NCBI RefSeq assembly: GCF_007859735.1
Contig: NZ_SIHI01000001.1
Coordinates: 156,848-220,847 of the forward strand
DNA: 64,000 nt
DNA from: Thalassoglobus neptunius
GTDB taxonomy: Bacteria > Planctomycetota > Planctomycetia > Planctomycetales > Planctomycetaceae
Reading direction: 5' to 3'
Shown in pieces: positions 45,888 through 54,845 of this stretch; the first letter of the stretch is position 1, and each line of letters begins with the position of its first letter. A model generated the notes under the pieces. The model was not told the origin of the DNA. It worked only from the letters and a program-made list of their open reading frames with translations, and made no database searches. The position numbers and the translations under genes were made by a program.

Positions 45888-47705
45888 CTATTGAATCCAA
45901 AAGATGGGGGCAGTCAGCATGACTCGTTCTTGCGCGAGAAAATCGAGCTGCAGCAAGACTTGTTGAAGCATGCGAACACGTTCTGGATCGACGTTCGAAA
46001 CAGTTGGTTCAATCGCGGACCAGATCCCAAGCGAAAGGCGTTTGTTGTTCTCTTTACGCTGTGGGTTCATCTCGTCGACGAGTTCTTCGACGAAGTTCTT
46101 CACACGCGGAATCGTTCGAACTTCGTAGTCGTCGAGTTCCAATTCCTCGGCCAGATCGGAAATCGCATCTTCCAGTGAGCCGAGTTCATCGACGAGACCA
46201 AGTTCCAGCGCCTGCTTTCCTGTGTAAACACGTCCGCCAGCGATATCGTCGATTGGCTTGGCCAACTTGCCTTCACGACCTGTTGTCACATGATCTTTGA
46301 AGACTCCGTAGATTTTGTCCATCCAAGACTGAAGCTCTTCCCGTTCGCCATCTTGAAATGGCTGGGACGAACTCAAAATTCCGGCACGTGCTCCCCGTTG
46401 AACCGGTTCGAAGTTGATGCCAATTCGTCCCCACATATTCGCTGTCGCCAGTTTCCCAGCCACGACACCAATTGATCCAGTGATGGTGTTTTCACTCGCA
46501 TAGATCTTGCTCGCACGGCAAGAAACGTAATACCCGCCGCTGGCCGCATAGTCACCCATGGAAACGACAACCGGCTTTTTCTCCTGAAGTCGCATGATCG
46601 ATTGAAGCATCACTTCACTCGCGGTGGCCGACCCTCCCGGAGAATTGACCCGGACAACCACTCCACGAACGCGAGGTTCATAGACGAGCGAATCGAGTGC
46701 TTTCCGGATTTCCTCACTGAACGCCCCGCTGACGGACCCGAACGGGGAGACACTTTTCTTTCCAAGCATGATCGGTCCATCGATGTGGACCACTGCAATG
46801 GCGTCTTTCGTGGAACGTTGTGTTTTCGGTCCCGAGAGAATCTCTGCCCACAACTGAAGAGCAGCAAATGGGTTGTTGAGGTCGATTTCCGGTCCGGTCT
46901 TTTTCTTGTAGCTCTTGTCAAACTTGACAGTCACACCGTGCTTGTCTTTCACGAAGGCGGTCAGTCCGTCGCGAGTTTCGACCGCGTCAGTCAGCCCAGC
47001 TTCTTTGGCTGATTCGGCAGAATACAATCCCTGATTCACCCACTCTTCTACTTTCGAAACATCCACTCCGCGACCATTCGCGATGGTTTGTTTTAGACCT
47101 TCGTAGAGGCCGTCGTACAGCCACTTTGTCATTTCCTCATTCTGTTCACTTGGCCCTTTTCGCATGAACTGCTCGGCCGCACTTTTGTACGCTCCGCATG
47201 TGAGGAACTCTGGCTCGACACCGACGAGGTCCAACAGGCCCCGCAGGTACATTTGCTCTCCGTAAATCCCGTTGATCCAGGCATCGCCCGTTGGGGAAAT
47301 ACTGATTCGGTCTGCCCCGCTGACAACGGCATACGCCCCCATGCGTGTCGAATCTGCATGAGCGTAGACAGGCTTCTCTTCAGCAACCTTCTGAATCACG
47401 CTTCCCAACTCAGTGACCTGAGCCATTCCGAAGCTGGAACTTCCGTAAAGCAGAACGATCGCTGCGACGTCGTCGTCTTTCGCTGCTTCATTCATCCGAA
47501 CAGTGAGGCCGCGAAGCGATTCTCCGCCCACTTCGCCGAAAATCGGATCGTCCGGAGTCGGCTTATCAGTGATCGGAAGAGTCAAATCAAAGACAGCAAC
47601 CGTCCCCGGGAGCTTTTCCTTGTCTTGTGCAAATCCTGGATGTGATGGCAACAGCTGAACCGCGAATGCGGTCAGGGCGAGCATAACTGTAGTTCGACGA
47701 AGCAT
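45888..47705 (-). CDS. sppA: signal peptide peptidase SppA (67K type)
   Basis: 605 aa from ATG 47705; the frame runs further upstream, but the export signal (MLRRTTVMLALTAFAVQLLPSHPGFA) starts here. A two-domain S49 serine protease that digests cleaved signal peptides in the membrane. The Ser/Lys dyad is split between the halves as in E. coli SppA: Lys174 (CGAYKSAAEQF) and Ser389 (DYAASGGYYVS). NSPGGSATASE and GSIGV motifs are present. The N-terminus resembles a cleavable signal instead of an anchor. Confidence 0.92.
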   Translation of the reverse strand: MLRRTTVMLALTAFAVQLLPSHPGFAQDKEKLPGTVAVFDLTLPITDKPTPDDPIFGEVGGESLRGLTVRMNEAAKDDDVAAIVLLYGSSSFGMAQVTELGSVIQKVAEEKPVYAHADSTRMGAYAVVSGADRISISPTGDAWINGIYGEQMYLRGLLDLVGVEPEFLTCGAYKSAAEQFMRKGPSEQNEEMTKWLYDGLYEGLKQTIANGRGVDVSKVEEWVNQGLYSAESAKEAGLTDAVETRDGLTAFVKDKHGVTVKFDKSYKKKTGPEIDLNNPFAALQLWAEILSGPKTQRSTKDAIAVVHIDGPIMLGKKSVSPFGSVSGAFSEEIRKALDSLVYEPRVRGVVVRVNSPGGSATASEVMLQSIMRLQEKKPVVVSMGDYAASGGYYVSCRASKIYASENTITGSIGVVAGKLATANMWGRIGINFEPVQRGARAGILSSSQPFQDGEREELQSWMDKIYGVFKDHVTTGREGKLAKPIDDIAGGRVYTGKQALELGLVDELGSLEDAISDLAEELELDDYEVRTIPRVKNFVEELVDEMNPQRKENNKRLSLGIWSAIEPTVSNVDPERVRMLQQVLLQLDFLAQERVMLTAPIFWIQ

Positions 47706-48212
47706 CGATTCACTTTCCCAACGATGATGAGACGTTGCAGTCAGCGACTGCGATGACTCAGATTTTATTTGAGGAGACTTCGCTTGCGACTGAAGCCACA
47801 AGTCTGATTTGAATAACGTCGTTCTGATTAATCCATTTTCCTGGGATGCCTGCGTTCTTCCATCCTTGAATCGAAGCTGCGTCAACTGCTGCAAATCCCC
47901 GACGGCCAAAGATGGAATTCTCTCAGGTCTCGGTCGGCATCGTGAAGGTCGCATGACCCGAAGTGGATCCCCATCACTGTAGCTCGACATCTCTGCAGAT
48001 ACTATCTTGAGGCAGAGACATTGACACTGACAAGTCCAGAATCAAATCAAGCCGAGGATTCGCCCCGATGACAGCAACTCGGCAAAGGCGAATCAAACAG
48101 TTGCCCCAACCCAGCAACGTTTCGAAATTTCGTCTGCGAACGAGTTGGACGGAAGCGTGTCATGCTATTGGTTTCGTACCGGAATGAATGAATTGAAAAC
48201 GAGGAAAGCCAC
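47706..48212. other. divergent intergenic region
   Basis: 507 bp between sppA and the 209-aa membrane gene. The sppA frame stays open through much of it, but codon pattern and lack of a start argue against coding. No repeat or RNA gene seen. Confidence 0.45.
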
Positions 48213-48842
48213 ATGGCAGAATTGATCGAAGCGATCTTTGAAGAGCTTTCCGAACACTGGTCGAAGATCGTTTCTGCGGCGTTGTTTGCACTGATCGGTT
48301 GGGTCCTCGGGAAACGAAAAGCCGCTCAGGACTGGCAGAAAAGAGAGTTCTACGACCGGCTGAATATCTCTCTCAATATTCTTCAGGACGGCAAACTCAA
48401 GCTGCGGACGTTGAATGAGACGCTTTGCAAATCGGTCTTTCCGAACTCGCAGGCTGCCCAGGCGGTGATCGACGCAGCCAAGAAGACAACTCCGGACAAT
48501 CCGCTTCTCGATCTTCCGAAGGAAGACTACTGGTACTTTCTGAACGCGGTCCTGAATGAGATTTCTGAACAGTTCGCCGCCGGTGTCATCCGTGAAGACC
48601 TCGGAATGTCAGTCGTCTGCGATGAATATCTCATTTGCCTGACCAGCGAAGCTGATGGAGGGATTCGAATGCGAAAGGTTCGCGTTCTGATGATCAAGAA
48701 GTCCCTGCTGACCTCACTTCCCGAAGAGACTCCGAAACTCGAACGCGAAACACACATCACGCGTTGGCAGACTCTCAAAAAACTCGCTGTCGCCTACAAG
48801 AAAACGCCGCATCAGTTTTTGTCGATCTTCATCAGCCAATAG
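48213..48842 (+). CDS. hypothetical protein with one N-terminal membrane segment
   Basis: 209 aa, not recognised. An amphipathic N-terminus (MAELIEAIFEELSEHW) is followed by one membrane segment (KIVSAALFALIGWVLG, ~18-33), then a basic stretch and a soluble alpha/beta domain of ~170 residues. FYDRLNISLNILQDGKLKLRTL and RMRKVRVLMIKKSLL read as beta-strands. Start ATG has GAGGAAAG upstream. Probable orientation is a cytoplasmic C-terminal domain (positive-inside: GKRKAAQDWQKR after the TM). It stands alone, upstream of the ClC gene in the same direction but 269 bp away. Confidence 0.7.
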   Translation: MAELIEAIFEELSEHWSKIVSAALFALIGWVLGKRKAAQDWQKREFYDRLNISLNILQDGKLKLRTLNETLCKSVFPNSQAAQAVIDAAKKTTPDNPLLDLPKEDYWYFLNAVLNEISEQFAAGVIREDLGMSVVCDEYLICLTSEADGGIRMRKVRVLMIKKSLLTSLPEETPKLERETHITRWQTLKKLAVAYKKTPHQFLSIFISQ

Positions 48843-49111
48843 ACCGTGGCAATCCGCGATTCCAGATCGGGGCTGCAGAACAATCCAAACTGCAGAACAG
48901 CCGATAGTGAGTCAAGTATTCGTCCGCACTGATCTCATGACACGGACCTCTTCCCCTATCCTCAGTCTAGAAACTGAGATGTTTGAGAGTTTGTGTGCAT
49001 CACTCTTGAAGAAGTCTGCAAATCTCCAAACAATTCGCCGTTATGCGCGATCAATCGCGTTAAGATCTTTGAAATTGTCGATTGAAATCTCCCTAAAGTA
49101 CTGACGGAATA

Positions 49112-50956
49112 ATGCTTGCGAAATTTGTGACCGGTCTGGACTGGAAGGTTTCCGGAAAGTGGACCTTTCTTTCGATCGTGGTCGGCATCGTTGCAGGTGT
49201 TGGGGGAATCATCTTTCAAATCCTCGGCCAGCTCGTCATCCACTACACTCTTTACCAAATCGCTGGGTACTCTCCGCCCGAAGCGATGGGTGAGAATTCG
49301 CTTTTCCACCACGAACACACCGGATTCTCTCCGTGGATGATCGTGGCTGTGATGTCCATTGGCGGACTCGTTTCCGGATGGCTTGTGTATACGTTTGCTC
49401 CAGAGGCAGAAGGACACGGGACCGACGCGGCCATCGACGCCTTTCACAATAAGCGTGGTCGCATCCGAGGACGAATCCCTTTCGTCAAAACGCTCTCGTC
49501 AGCAATTACGCTTGGAACAGGCGGATCGGGCGGACGGGAAGGCCCCATTGCTCAGATCGGTGCGTCGTTCGGATCGTATCTCGGAAAGGTTCTTCAACTT
49601 CCTTCGCGCGACCGGCGGATTCTTCTCGCAGCCGGAATGGGCGCGGGGGTTGGAGCTGTCTTCCGTGCTCCTCTCGCAGGTGCGCTGTTCGCAGCTGAGA
49701 TCCTCTACAGCGAGAGTGATTTCGAAGCTGAAGTCATTATCCCGGCTGCTACTGCGTCGATTATCGGATATAGCGTTTATGGACTTTGGCTTCCGGAAGG
49801 GACTCATCACACTCCATTGTTCGGCAACGATTTGACCTACACTGCCGGGCATCCGATGGAATTGTTCCTGTACGCGGTTCTCGCAGTCTTTCTCGTTGGT
49901 TTCGGAGTGGCGTATATCAAGACGTTCTACGGAATCCATTCGCTCTTTGCGAAGCTGCCGATTCCAAGAGTGTTGCGACCGGCCCTCGGGGCAGGATTAG
50001 CGGGGACTCTTGGAGTTATTCTCTTCTATTTCTGGGACAGCGAAGAACACACACTCGCTGTTCTCGCGACAGGTTACGGCACACTTCAGACCGCTTTGAC
50101 TTCAGCATCGGATGTTGGAATTCCGCTGCTACTGGCCATTGCCGGAGTCAAGATTCTGACGACGTCACTGACGATTTCATCCGGAGGTTCGGGGGGAGTT
50201 TTCGGTCCCTCGATGGTGATTGGCGGATGTGTCGGTGCGGCTGTGGGCTTAGTTTTTCATGACATCTGGCCCCAACTCGTTCCGAATCCGGAATCTTTTG
50301 CGATCGTTGGGATGGCCGGATTCTTCGCCGGGTGTGCCCACGCCCCCTTCTCGACCATTATTATGGTCTCCGAAATGACCGGAGGATACGGGCTGCTTCT
50401 TCCGACGATGTGGGTTTCAACATTGGCATTCGTGATGGGGCGGCCGTGGAAACTCTATTCCAAACAGGTTCCCACCCGACTCGAATCCCCTGCCCATCGC
50501 GGGGACTTTCTCGTCGATGTCCTCGAAGGAATTTCTGTCAAAGACGTTTTCCATCAGAAACGGCGTTTGGTGCTGATTCCCGAAGGAATGCCACTGGCTG
50601 ATATCGTTCACAAAATTGCCGAAACGAGACAGCACTACTTTCCGGTGGTCGACTCGCACGGAAACATGATTGGAATCTTTTCAGGTGACGACGTTCGTTC
50701 TTATCTGTACGATGAAACACTGTGGAAGCTCGCCAACGCGCGAGACGTGATGACTTCACGCGTTGTCTGTGTCACCCCTGACGACGATTTGAATACCGCT
50801 CTGCGGTGTTTTACAGCTGTCGCCATTGATGAACTTCCGGTCGTCGATTCCGTTGATCGAGGAAAACTGCTGGGAACACTTCGGCACAAGGAAGTCATCG
50901 CCTCCTACAATCGCCGCTTGATGGAGTACAAAAAGGCGGTCGAAGAACAGGACTGA
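49112..50956 (+). CDS. ClC-family chloride channel/transporter with CBS pair
   Basis: 614 aa. Family motifs: GHGTDAAIDAFH (101-112, at the selectivity position), GTGGSGGREGPIAQIG (135-150; Glu143 is the gating glutamate), AAGMGAGVGAVFRAPLAGALFAAEIL, SGGSGGVFGPSMVIGG, and AHAPFSTIIMVSEMTGGYGLLLP. About ten membrane helices. The last ~130 residues form two CBS domains (ISVKDVF...YFPVVDSHGNMIGIFSGDDV; ARDVMTSRVVCV...DELPVVDS), which usually bind adenine nucleotides. It moves Cl- or another anion; channel versus H+ exchange cannot be told from sequence alone. Confidence 0.94.
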   Translation: MLAKFVTGLDWKVSGKWTFLSIVVGIVAGVGGIIFQILGQLVIHYTLYQIAGYSPPEAMGENSLFHHEHTGFSPWMIVAVMSIGGLVSGWLVYTFAPEAEGHGTDAAIDAFHNKRGRIRGRIPFVKTLSSAITLGTGGSGGREGPIAQIGASFGSYLGKVLQLPSRDRRILLAAGMGAGVGAVFRAPLAGALFAAEILYSESDFEAEVIIPAATASIIGYSVYGLWLPEGTHHTPLFGNDLTYTAGHPMELFLYAVLAVFLVGFGVAYIKTFYGIHSLFAKLPIPRVLRPALGAGLAGTLGVILFYFWDSEEHTLAVLATGYGTLQTALTSASDVGIPLLLAIAGVKILTTSLTISSGGSGGVFGPSMVIGGCVGAAVGLVFHDIWPQLVPNPESFAIVGMAGFFAGCAHAPFSTIIMVSEMTGGYGLLLPTMWVSTLAFVMGRPWKLYSKQVPTRLESPAHRGDFLVDVLEGISVKDVFHQKRRLVLIPEGMPLADIVHKIAETRQHYFPVVDSHGNMIGIFSGDDVRSYLYDETLWKLANARDVMTSRVVCVTPDDDLNTALRCFTAVAIDELPVVDSVDRGKLLGTLRHKEVIASYNRRLMEYKKAVEEQD

Positions 50957-50976
50957 CCCGTTCTCGTCAGTCAATC

Positions 50977-51000
50977 ATCGAAGACAGAGACGACTTCGAT
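50977..51000 (+). terminator. possible terminator of the ClC gene
   Basis: ATCGAAG/CTTCGAT, 7-bp stem with a 10-nt loop, 21 bases after the stop. The following sequence (CACGTTTCAGAACTTTTT) has only a late T-run. Confidence 0.4.
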
Positions 51001-51107
51001 CACGTTTCAGAACTTTTTCACTCGAACGAACCAACTCATCGAACTGCAGAGTGAAACCGATTCGGCGATCGGACAAGAGTGAGGCACTTGTTCGGGCTGT
51101 CATGAAC

Positions 51108-51138
51108 AGCGAGTTCACCAAAGCGAGTTCACCGAAGC
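51108..51138. repeat. 14-bp tandem duplication
   Basis: AGCGAGTTCACCAA followed directly by AGCGAGTTCACCGA, then AGC. It ends 16 bp before the start codon of the VWA gene, just ahead of its ribosome site. Confidence 0.7.
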
Positions 51139-51153
51139 AGGAAGAATTCATTG

Positions 51154-53799
51154 ATGCGGTGGTTGAGATTCGTGTTGCTCAGCATCGGGTTTGTTGTCGT
51201 TGCATTGTGCACAGCGACGGCGATCTCGGCGATTGCCGACTCAATGTTCGACAAGTGGCAACTCGTCTTTCTGCGAACAGATTCGATTTCTGAAACACTT
51301 CTTCTGAGTTTGGGATGCGGAACCGCTGTCGGCCTGATCGCCATCTTGCATCAATACGAACGCCAACTCATTTCCTCCTGGCTCGGGCGGACGTTGCTTT
51401 TGCTTCGGCTGTTGCTTGTTCTGATTCTCTTCCTCACCCTTCTCGAACCGATGTGGACGTGGAGTTATGACGACGAGCGTTCGGGACGAGTGCTCGTCGC
51501 TTTGGATATCTCCGAAAGCATGGACACGCACGACAGTCACGCCAGTCTCAAGGAGAAACTGAGCTGGGCCCGGTCGATGGGAGTCTTTGGAAACGAAGAG
51601 GCACAAGAGCGTGTCGACCGCTGGATGGAAGAACTCGAATCGGGCAACTCCCCGACCTGGGTGAGTGTTGAAGAAGAACCCGATCCGGAAAAACGGCAGC
51701 AGCTCGCGAAACTCCGTAAGGCGGATATCGACCAGACGCTGGAAAACGTCACGGAGTATTCCCGGCTGGAACTCGCTCTGCGTTCCCTCGCTGGCCCTCA
51801 AAACTCATTTCTTGATCAGCTCTCTCAACTTGTCGACGCTGAAGTGGCCATGTTCGCGGTCGATTACAACTCGACGGATCAGGCTGCTCTCAAAAAACTG
51901 ATCGCTGCTCCGAAGATTGAAGTTCCTCGCAACTCCTCGTTTCTCATGGAGGCCATGCGGGCAGCACTTGCCAGCCCTAACGCAGAAACGCCCCTGCAGG
52001 GATTGGTCGTATTCTCAGATGGACGCGACACGTCCGATCTCTCGATGGACCAGTTAGTCCAACGGATCGCCGACCTTAATGTTCCCGTCCATACTGTCGT
52101 CCTTGGATCAGAAGTCCGACCGAGAGACCTCTCTGTCACTCATGTTGAAGCGAGTGAAACAGTCTTCAAGGATGACACTCCGACGGTTAAAGGAATCCTG
52201 CAATCGTTCGGATTCGACAACGAAGATGTCACCGTTTTCATCGACTGGGTCGATGATCCACAGCGTGATCCCATCGAACAAACCGTGAATATCAACACCC
52301 AGACGACGGAAGTTGACTTCACTTTGGACCAACTTCCCGTGGGAAGACATCGTTTTCGATTGCGAACGAGCCCAGCCGAGGATGAACTTCGCGAAGACAA
52401 CAACGCACGTGAATTCGCAATCGACGTAATCGACGACAGTGCACAAGTCTTACTGATCGATAACTCTGGACGATGGGAATTTCGGTTTCTCTCGACGGCT
52501 CTGGAACGAGACAAACGCGTCACTGTTGAGAAGATTCTATTCGAACAACCGTTCCTGGGAGTCCTTCAGAAACCATTCTTTCTCAACGACATCCAAGGCC
52601 TCCGCCCCGAAAACGGAGGGCCTGGGAATCTCGCCACGACACGATATTCCAACTTCGATTGCGTCATCGTTGGTGACGTCTCTCCTCATCACATGCCCGT
52701 GGAGGAATGGAAGCAGCTCGAGAAATACGTCCGAGAAGAGGGCGGCACTCTTGTTCTGACCGCAGGCAAGAAGGAATTCCCGAACAGCTATCGAGGAACC
52801 ATTGTCGACAGTTTACTTCCGATTGAACGTCTGCGAGTCATCGATCTTCATGGTGTCGACCAGGCAGAACCTCCAGAACGGCGAGGGTTTCGACTTTCCA
52901 TCACACCCGACGGACAGCGACTGGGGATGTTTCAGCTCAGCGACGACTGGAACCTGTCACGCCAGATTTGGGCAACTTTACCCGGACACAGTTGGGGGAT
53001 CACTGGTCGAGCCAAAGGGGCTGCCACGGTGATGGCGACAGCAGCGATTCCCGGAGCAAATCGTACTCTCGAAGATGAACGAGATTCCGGTCTCATCGTG
53101 CAGCAACATATTGGGTCCGGGCAAGTCTTGTGGATTGGAATCGACAGTACATGGCGATGGCGATTCCGTGTCGGCGATGAATACCATCACCGGTTCTGGG
53201 GCCAGCTGATTCGATGGGCGATCAACTTCAAAGCTTCCGGAAGCAATGATCTCGCCCGGATTTCCTTATCTCCGTCGGTCATCTCAGAAGATGAAACGAC
53301 CGTCTTTCAAGCACGATGGGTCGAACAGTTTCTTCAGCAAAACCCGGACGTCGCAGCCTTCGCTGTGATTGAGTCTCCGACCGATCCCGAATTTCATCGA
53401 CGGGTTCCGCTTCGAAGACAGCATTCCAAACCACCCATTGACGAAGGAACGATCGGCGATCTGGAACCGGGAGAATACCGAGTCAGCCTCGATGTTCCGG
53501 GATTCAGCGATGATCAGGAGAAAATCGAAGCGGTGCTGATCGTCAATGAAGTCGTTTCTCAGGAACTTGCCGATATCAGCACAAATCGGGAACTGCTTGA
53601 ACAACTCGCTTCACAGACCGGCGGGAAGTTCTTTCAGTTGCACGAAGTCGATCAGATTCCGGAACTGTTTCGAAACATCAACAAAACCGTCTCGATTCGC
53701 GAGGAAATTCCACTCTGGGGCCACTGGTCGATTCTGGCGATCTTCTCAATCGTCGCCACAGCGGAATGGGTCATGCGAAAGCTCAACGGACTACCGTGA
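51154..53799 (+). CDS. VWA-domain membrane protein with GATase1-like region
   Basis: 881 aa. Two or three N-terminal membrane segments (~5-25, ~45-60, ~75-95) precede a von Willebrand A domain starting VLVALDISESMDTHDS, with the MIDAS-type D-x-S-x-S, and containing VVFSDGRDTSDLS. Next is a beta-sandwich/CARDB-like part (~330-425), then a flavodoxin-like GATase1-type region (VLLIDNSGRWEFRFL...DCVIVGDVSPHHM...YVREEGGTLVLTAGK), and one C-terminal TM. This layout matches planctomycete 'VWA/glutamine amidotransferase-like' proteins usually next to MoxR ATPase and DUF58 genes; none is adjacent here. No catalytic Cys of a true amidotransferase is seen. Confidence 0.85.
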   Translation: MRWLRFVLLSIGFVVVALCTATAISAIADSMFDKWQLVFLRTDSISETLLLSLGCGTAVGLIAILHQYERQLISSWLGRTLLLLRLLLVLILFLTLLEPMWTWSYDDERSGRVLVALDISESMDTHDSHASLKEKLSWARSMGVFGNEEAQERVDRWMEELESGNSPTWVSVEEEPDPEKRQQLAKLRKADIDQTLENVTEYSRLELALRSLAGPQNSFLDQLSQLVDAEVAMFAVDYNSTDQAALKKLIAAPKIEVPRNSSFLMEAMRAALASPNAETPLQGLVVFSDGRDTSDLSMDQLVQRIADLNVPVHTVVLGSEVRPRDLSVTHVEASETVFKDDTPTVKGILQSFGFDNEDVTVFIDWVDDPQRDPIEQTVNINTQTTEVDFTLDQLPVGRHRFRLRTSPAEDELREDNNAREFAIDVIDDSAQVLLIDNSGRWEFRFLSTALERDKRVTVEKILFEQPFLGVLQKPFFLNDIQGLRPENGGPGNLATTRYSNFDCVIVGDVSPHHMPVEEWKQLEKYVREEGGTLVLTAGKKEFPNSYRGTIVDSLLPIERLRVIDLHGVDQAEPPERRGFRLSITPDGQRLGMFQLSDDWNLSRQIWATLPGHSWGITGRAKGAATVMATAAIPGANRTLEDERDSGLIVQQHIGSGQVLWIGIDSTWRWRFRVGDEYHHRFWGQLIRWAINFKASGSNDLARISLSPSVISEDETTVFQARWVEQFLQQNPDVAAFAVIESPTDPEFHRRVPLRRQHSKPPIDEGTIGDLEPGEYRVSLDVPGFSDDQEKIEAVLIVNEVVSQELADISTNRELLEQLASQTGGKFFQLHEVDQIPELFRNINKTVSIREEIPLWGHWSILAIFSIVATAEWVMRKLNGLP

Positions 53800-54026
53800 C
53801 CGTCAGCGCGTTAACCCTGATTGGCACTCATTTAATTGGCAGTTCATGAAAACTGTCAGCTCATTGAACATTGAAGCTGTCAGCGCAATGAAACTGTGCG
53901 TGAGTCGAAGCAAAATTCCTCGATCCCGGTCTCTTCCCAGTCGGGTGAGCACAGATTTTCCCGAATAAGCAGTGGGACAAATCTTCGAAGAAGTTCCGTC
54001 GAGCGCAGAATGACCATGCGAATGGT

Positions 54027-54482
54027 CTAAGAGTGCAGTTTTGCTCGCCCGATGATCAACCCCCCGCCGATGAACGCGTACTTGTCTGTCTGACGCTGCC
54101 AGCGGACATCAAGCAAAAGCCCGACCTGACCATCTCCGTACAGATCGAACTCGGCAATGACGTATTCGGTCTCGATGGCTTGATCAAACGCAAATCCGAC
54201 CCCATGGGGAGAAATATCGCGTGTGATTCCCACGATCGGTTGAGGCGTCACGGAAACAGCCTGATTTCCATTCATCTCAATGGGATAGATATAAATCGGC
54301 TCGTCAAACTTAACACGCGATTCTCCGCGGCGTTCGAGACTCTTCGTCAGCGAAATCGGACAACCGCTGAATGCCGAGAAAGCAAGACCGTGACATTCCT
54401 TGATCCTTTCGACGATTCGTGGAATCTCTTCCACATCGAAAGTGATCTCAAATTTCATGATGTCATGAGTTGAGGGAGTCAT
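54027..54482 (-). CDS. PilZ-domain protein
   Basis: 151 aa from ATG 54482; the longer frame begins at a TTG without ribosome site. The C-terminal half carries both c-di-GMP contact motifs of PilZ: RRGESR (51-56) and DISPHG (89-94), the expected ~35 residues apart, followed by beta-barrel strands (VIAEFDLYGDGQVGLLLDVRW). The N-terminal ~45 residues are an alpha/beta extension with two Cys. It probably senses cyclic di-GMP; the output is unknown. No diguanylate cyclase is nearby. Confidence 0.85.
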   Translation of the reverse strand: MTPSTHDIMKFEITFDVEEIPRIVERIKECHGLAFSAFSGCPISLTKSLERRGESRVKFDEPIYIYPIEMNGNQAVSVTPQPIVGITRDISPHGVGFAFDQAIETEYVIAEFDLYGDGQVGLLLDVRWQRQTDKYAFIGGGLIIGRAKLHS

Positions 54483-54515
54483 GGTACGAATTCCATTGAT
54501 GCGATCCGAGCTTTC

Positions 54516-54590
54516 TGAGCAAGGTGCTCGTTCCTGTGCCCCTGCTTGAGCACTTCGTTTCAATGTTTTAGCCCGATTCGAAATGACAGG
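54516..54590 (+). repeat. possible diverged copy C of the 84-bp repeat
   Basis: The first 42 bases (from GAGCAAGGTGCTC) match copy A at 30 positions without gaps, including CCTGTGC and GCTTG; the rest is weak. It lies 34 bp upstream of the PilZ-domain start codon with the palindrome nearest the gene, as copy A does at cydB. Confidence 0.45.
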
Positions 54591-54650
54591 CAGACGAAAG
54601 CAGAATCAAAAGTGCTCAATAAACCGTAGCTCACTTCTGCAAGCTGCGAA

Positions 54651-54693
54651 CGTCAATCTGCCGATTGACGGCCGAATCGGCAAAAATTGCCTT
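54651..54693. promoter_or_regulatory. overlapping inverted repeats
   Basis: CGTCAATC/GATTGACG (54651-54670) and TGCCGATT/AATCGGCA (54659-54682) share bases and cannot form together; GGCAA/TTGCC (~54680-54692) follows on the minus strand. The region is divergent between the PilZ gene and the lipoprotein gene. It could be an alternative-hairpin leader or an operator. Confidence 0.4.
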
Positions 54694-54845
54694 TCAAAGC
54701 GTTAAAGGTGGTCAACTCTACAGATTGTCTTGAAAAAATCGGCGCTCTCCCCCCACATCGAACATCAATTGGGAAAGTTGATTCCCTGATAGAACCGATG
54801 TAACTGCTACGACAGGAATTTCTCCGTACTTTGAGATATGGCCTC

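Noticed and set aside
47706-47990. 95-codon extension of SppA
   Set aside because: It would place a clear signal peptide in the middle of the protein; the segment is Gln/Ser/Arg-rich noncoding-like sequence.
51014-51075. Another copy of the 84-bp repeat upstream of the VWA gene
   Set aside because: TTTTTCACTC and ACGAACCAACTCA resemble copy A, but the similarity needs gaps and fades; too weak to call.
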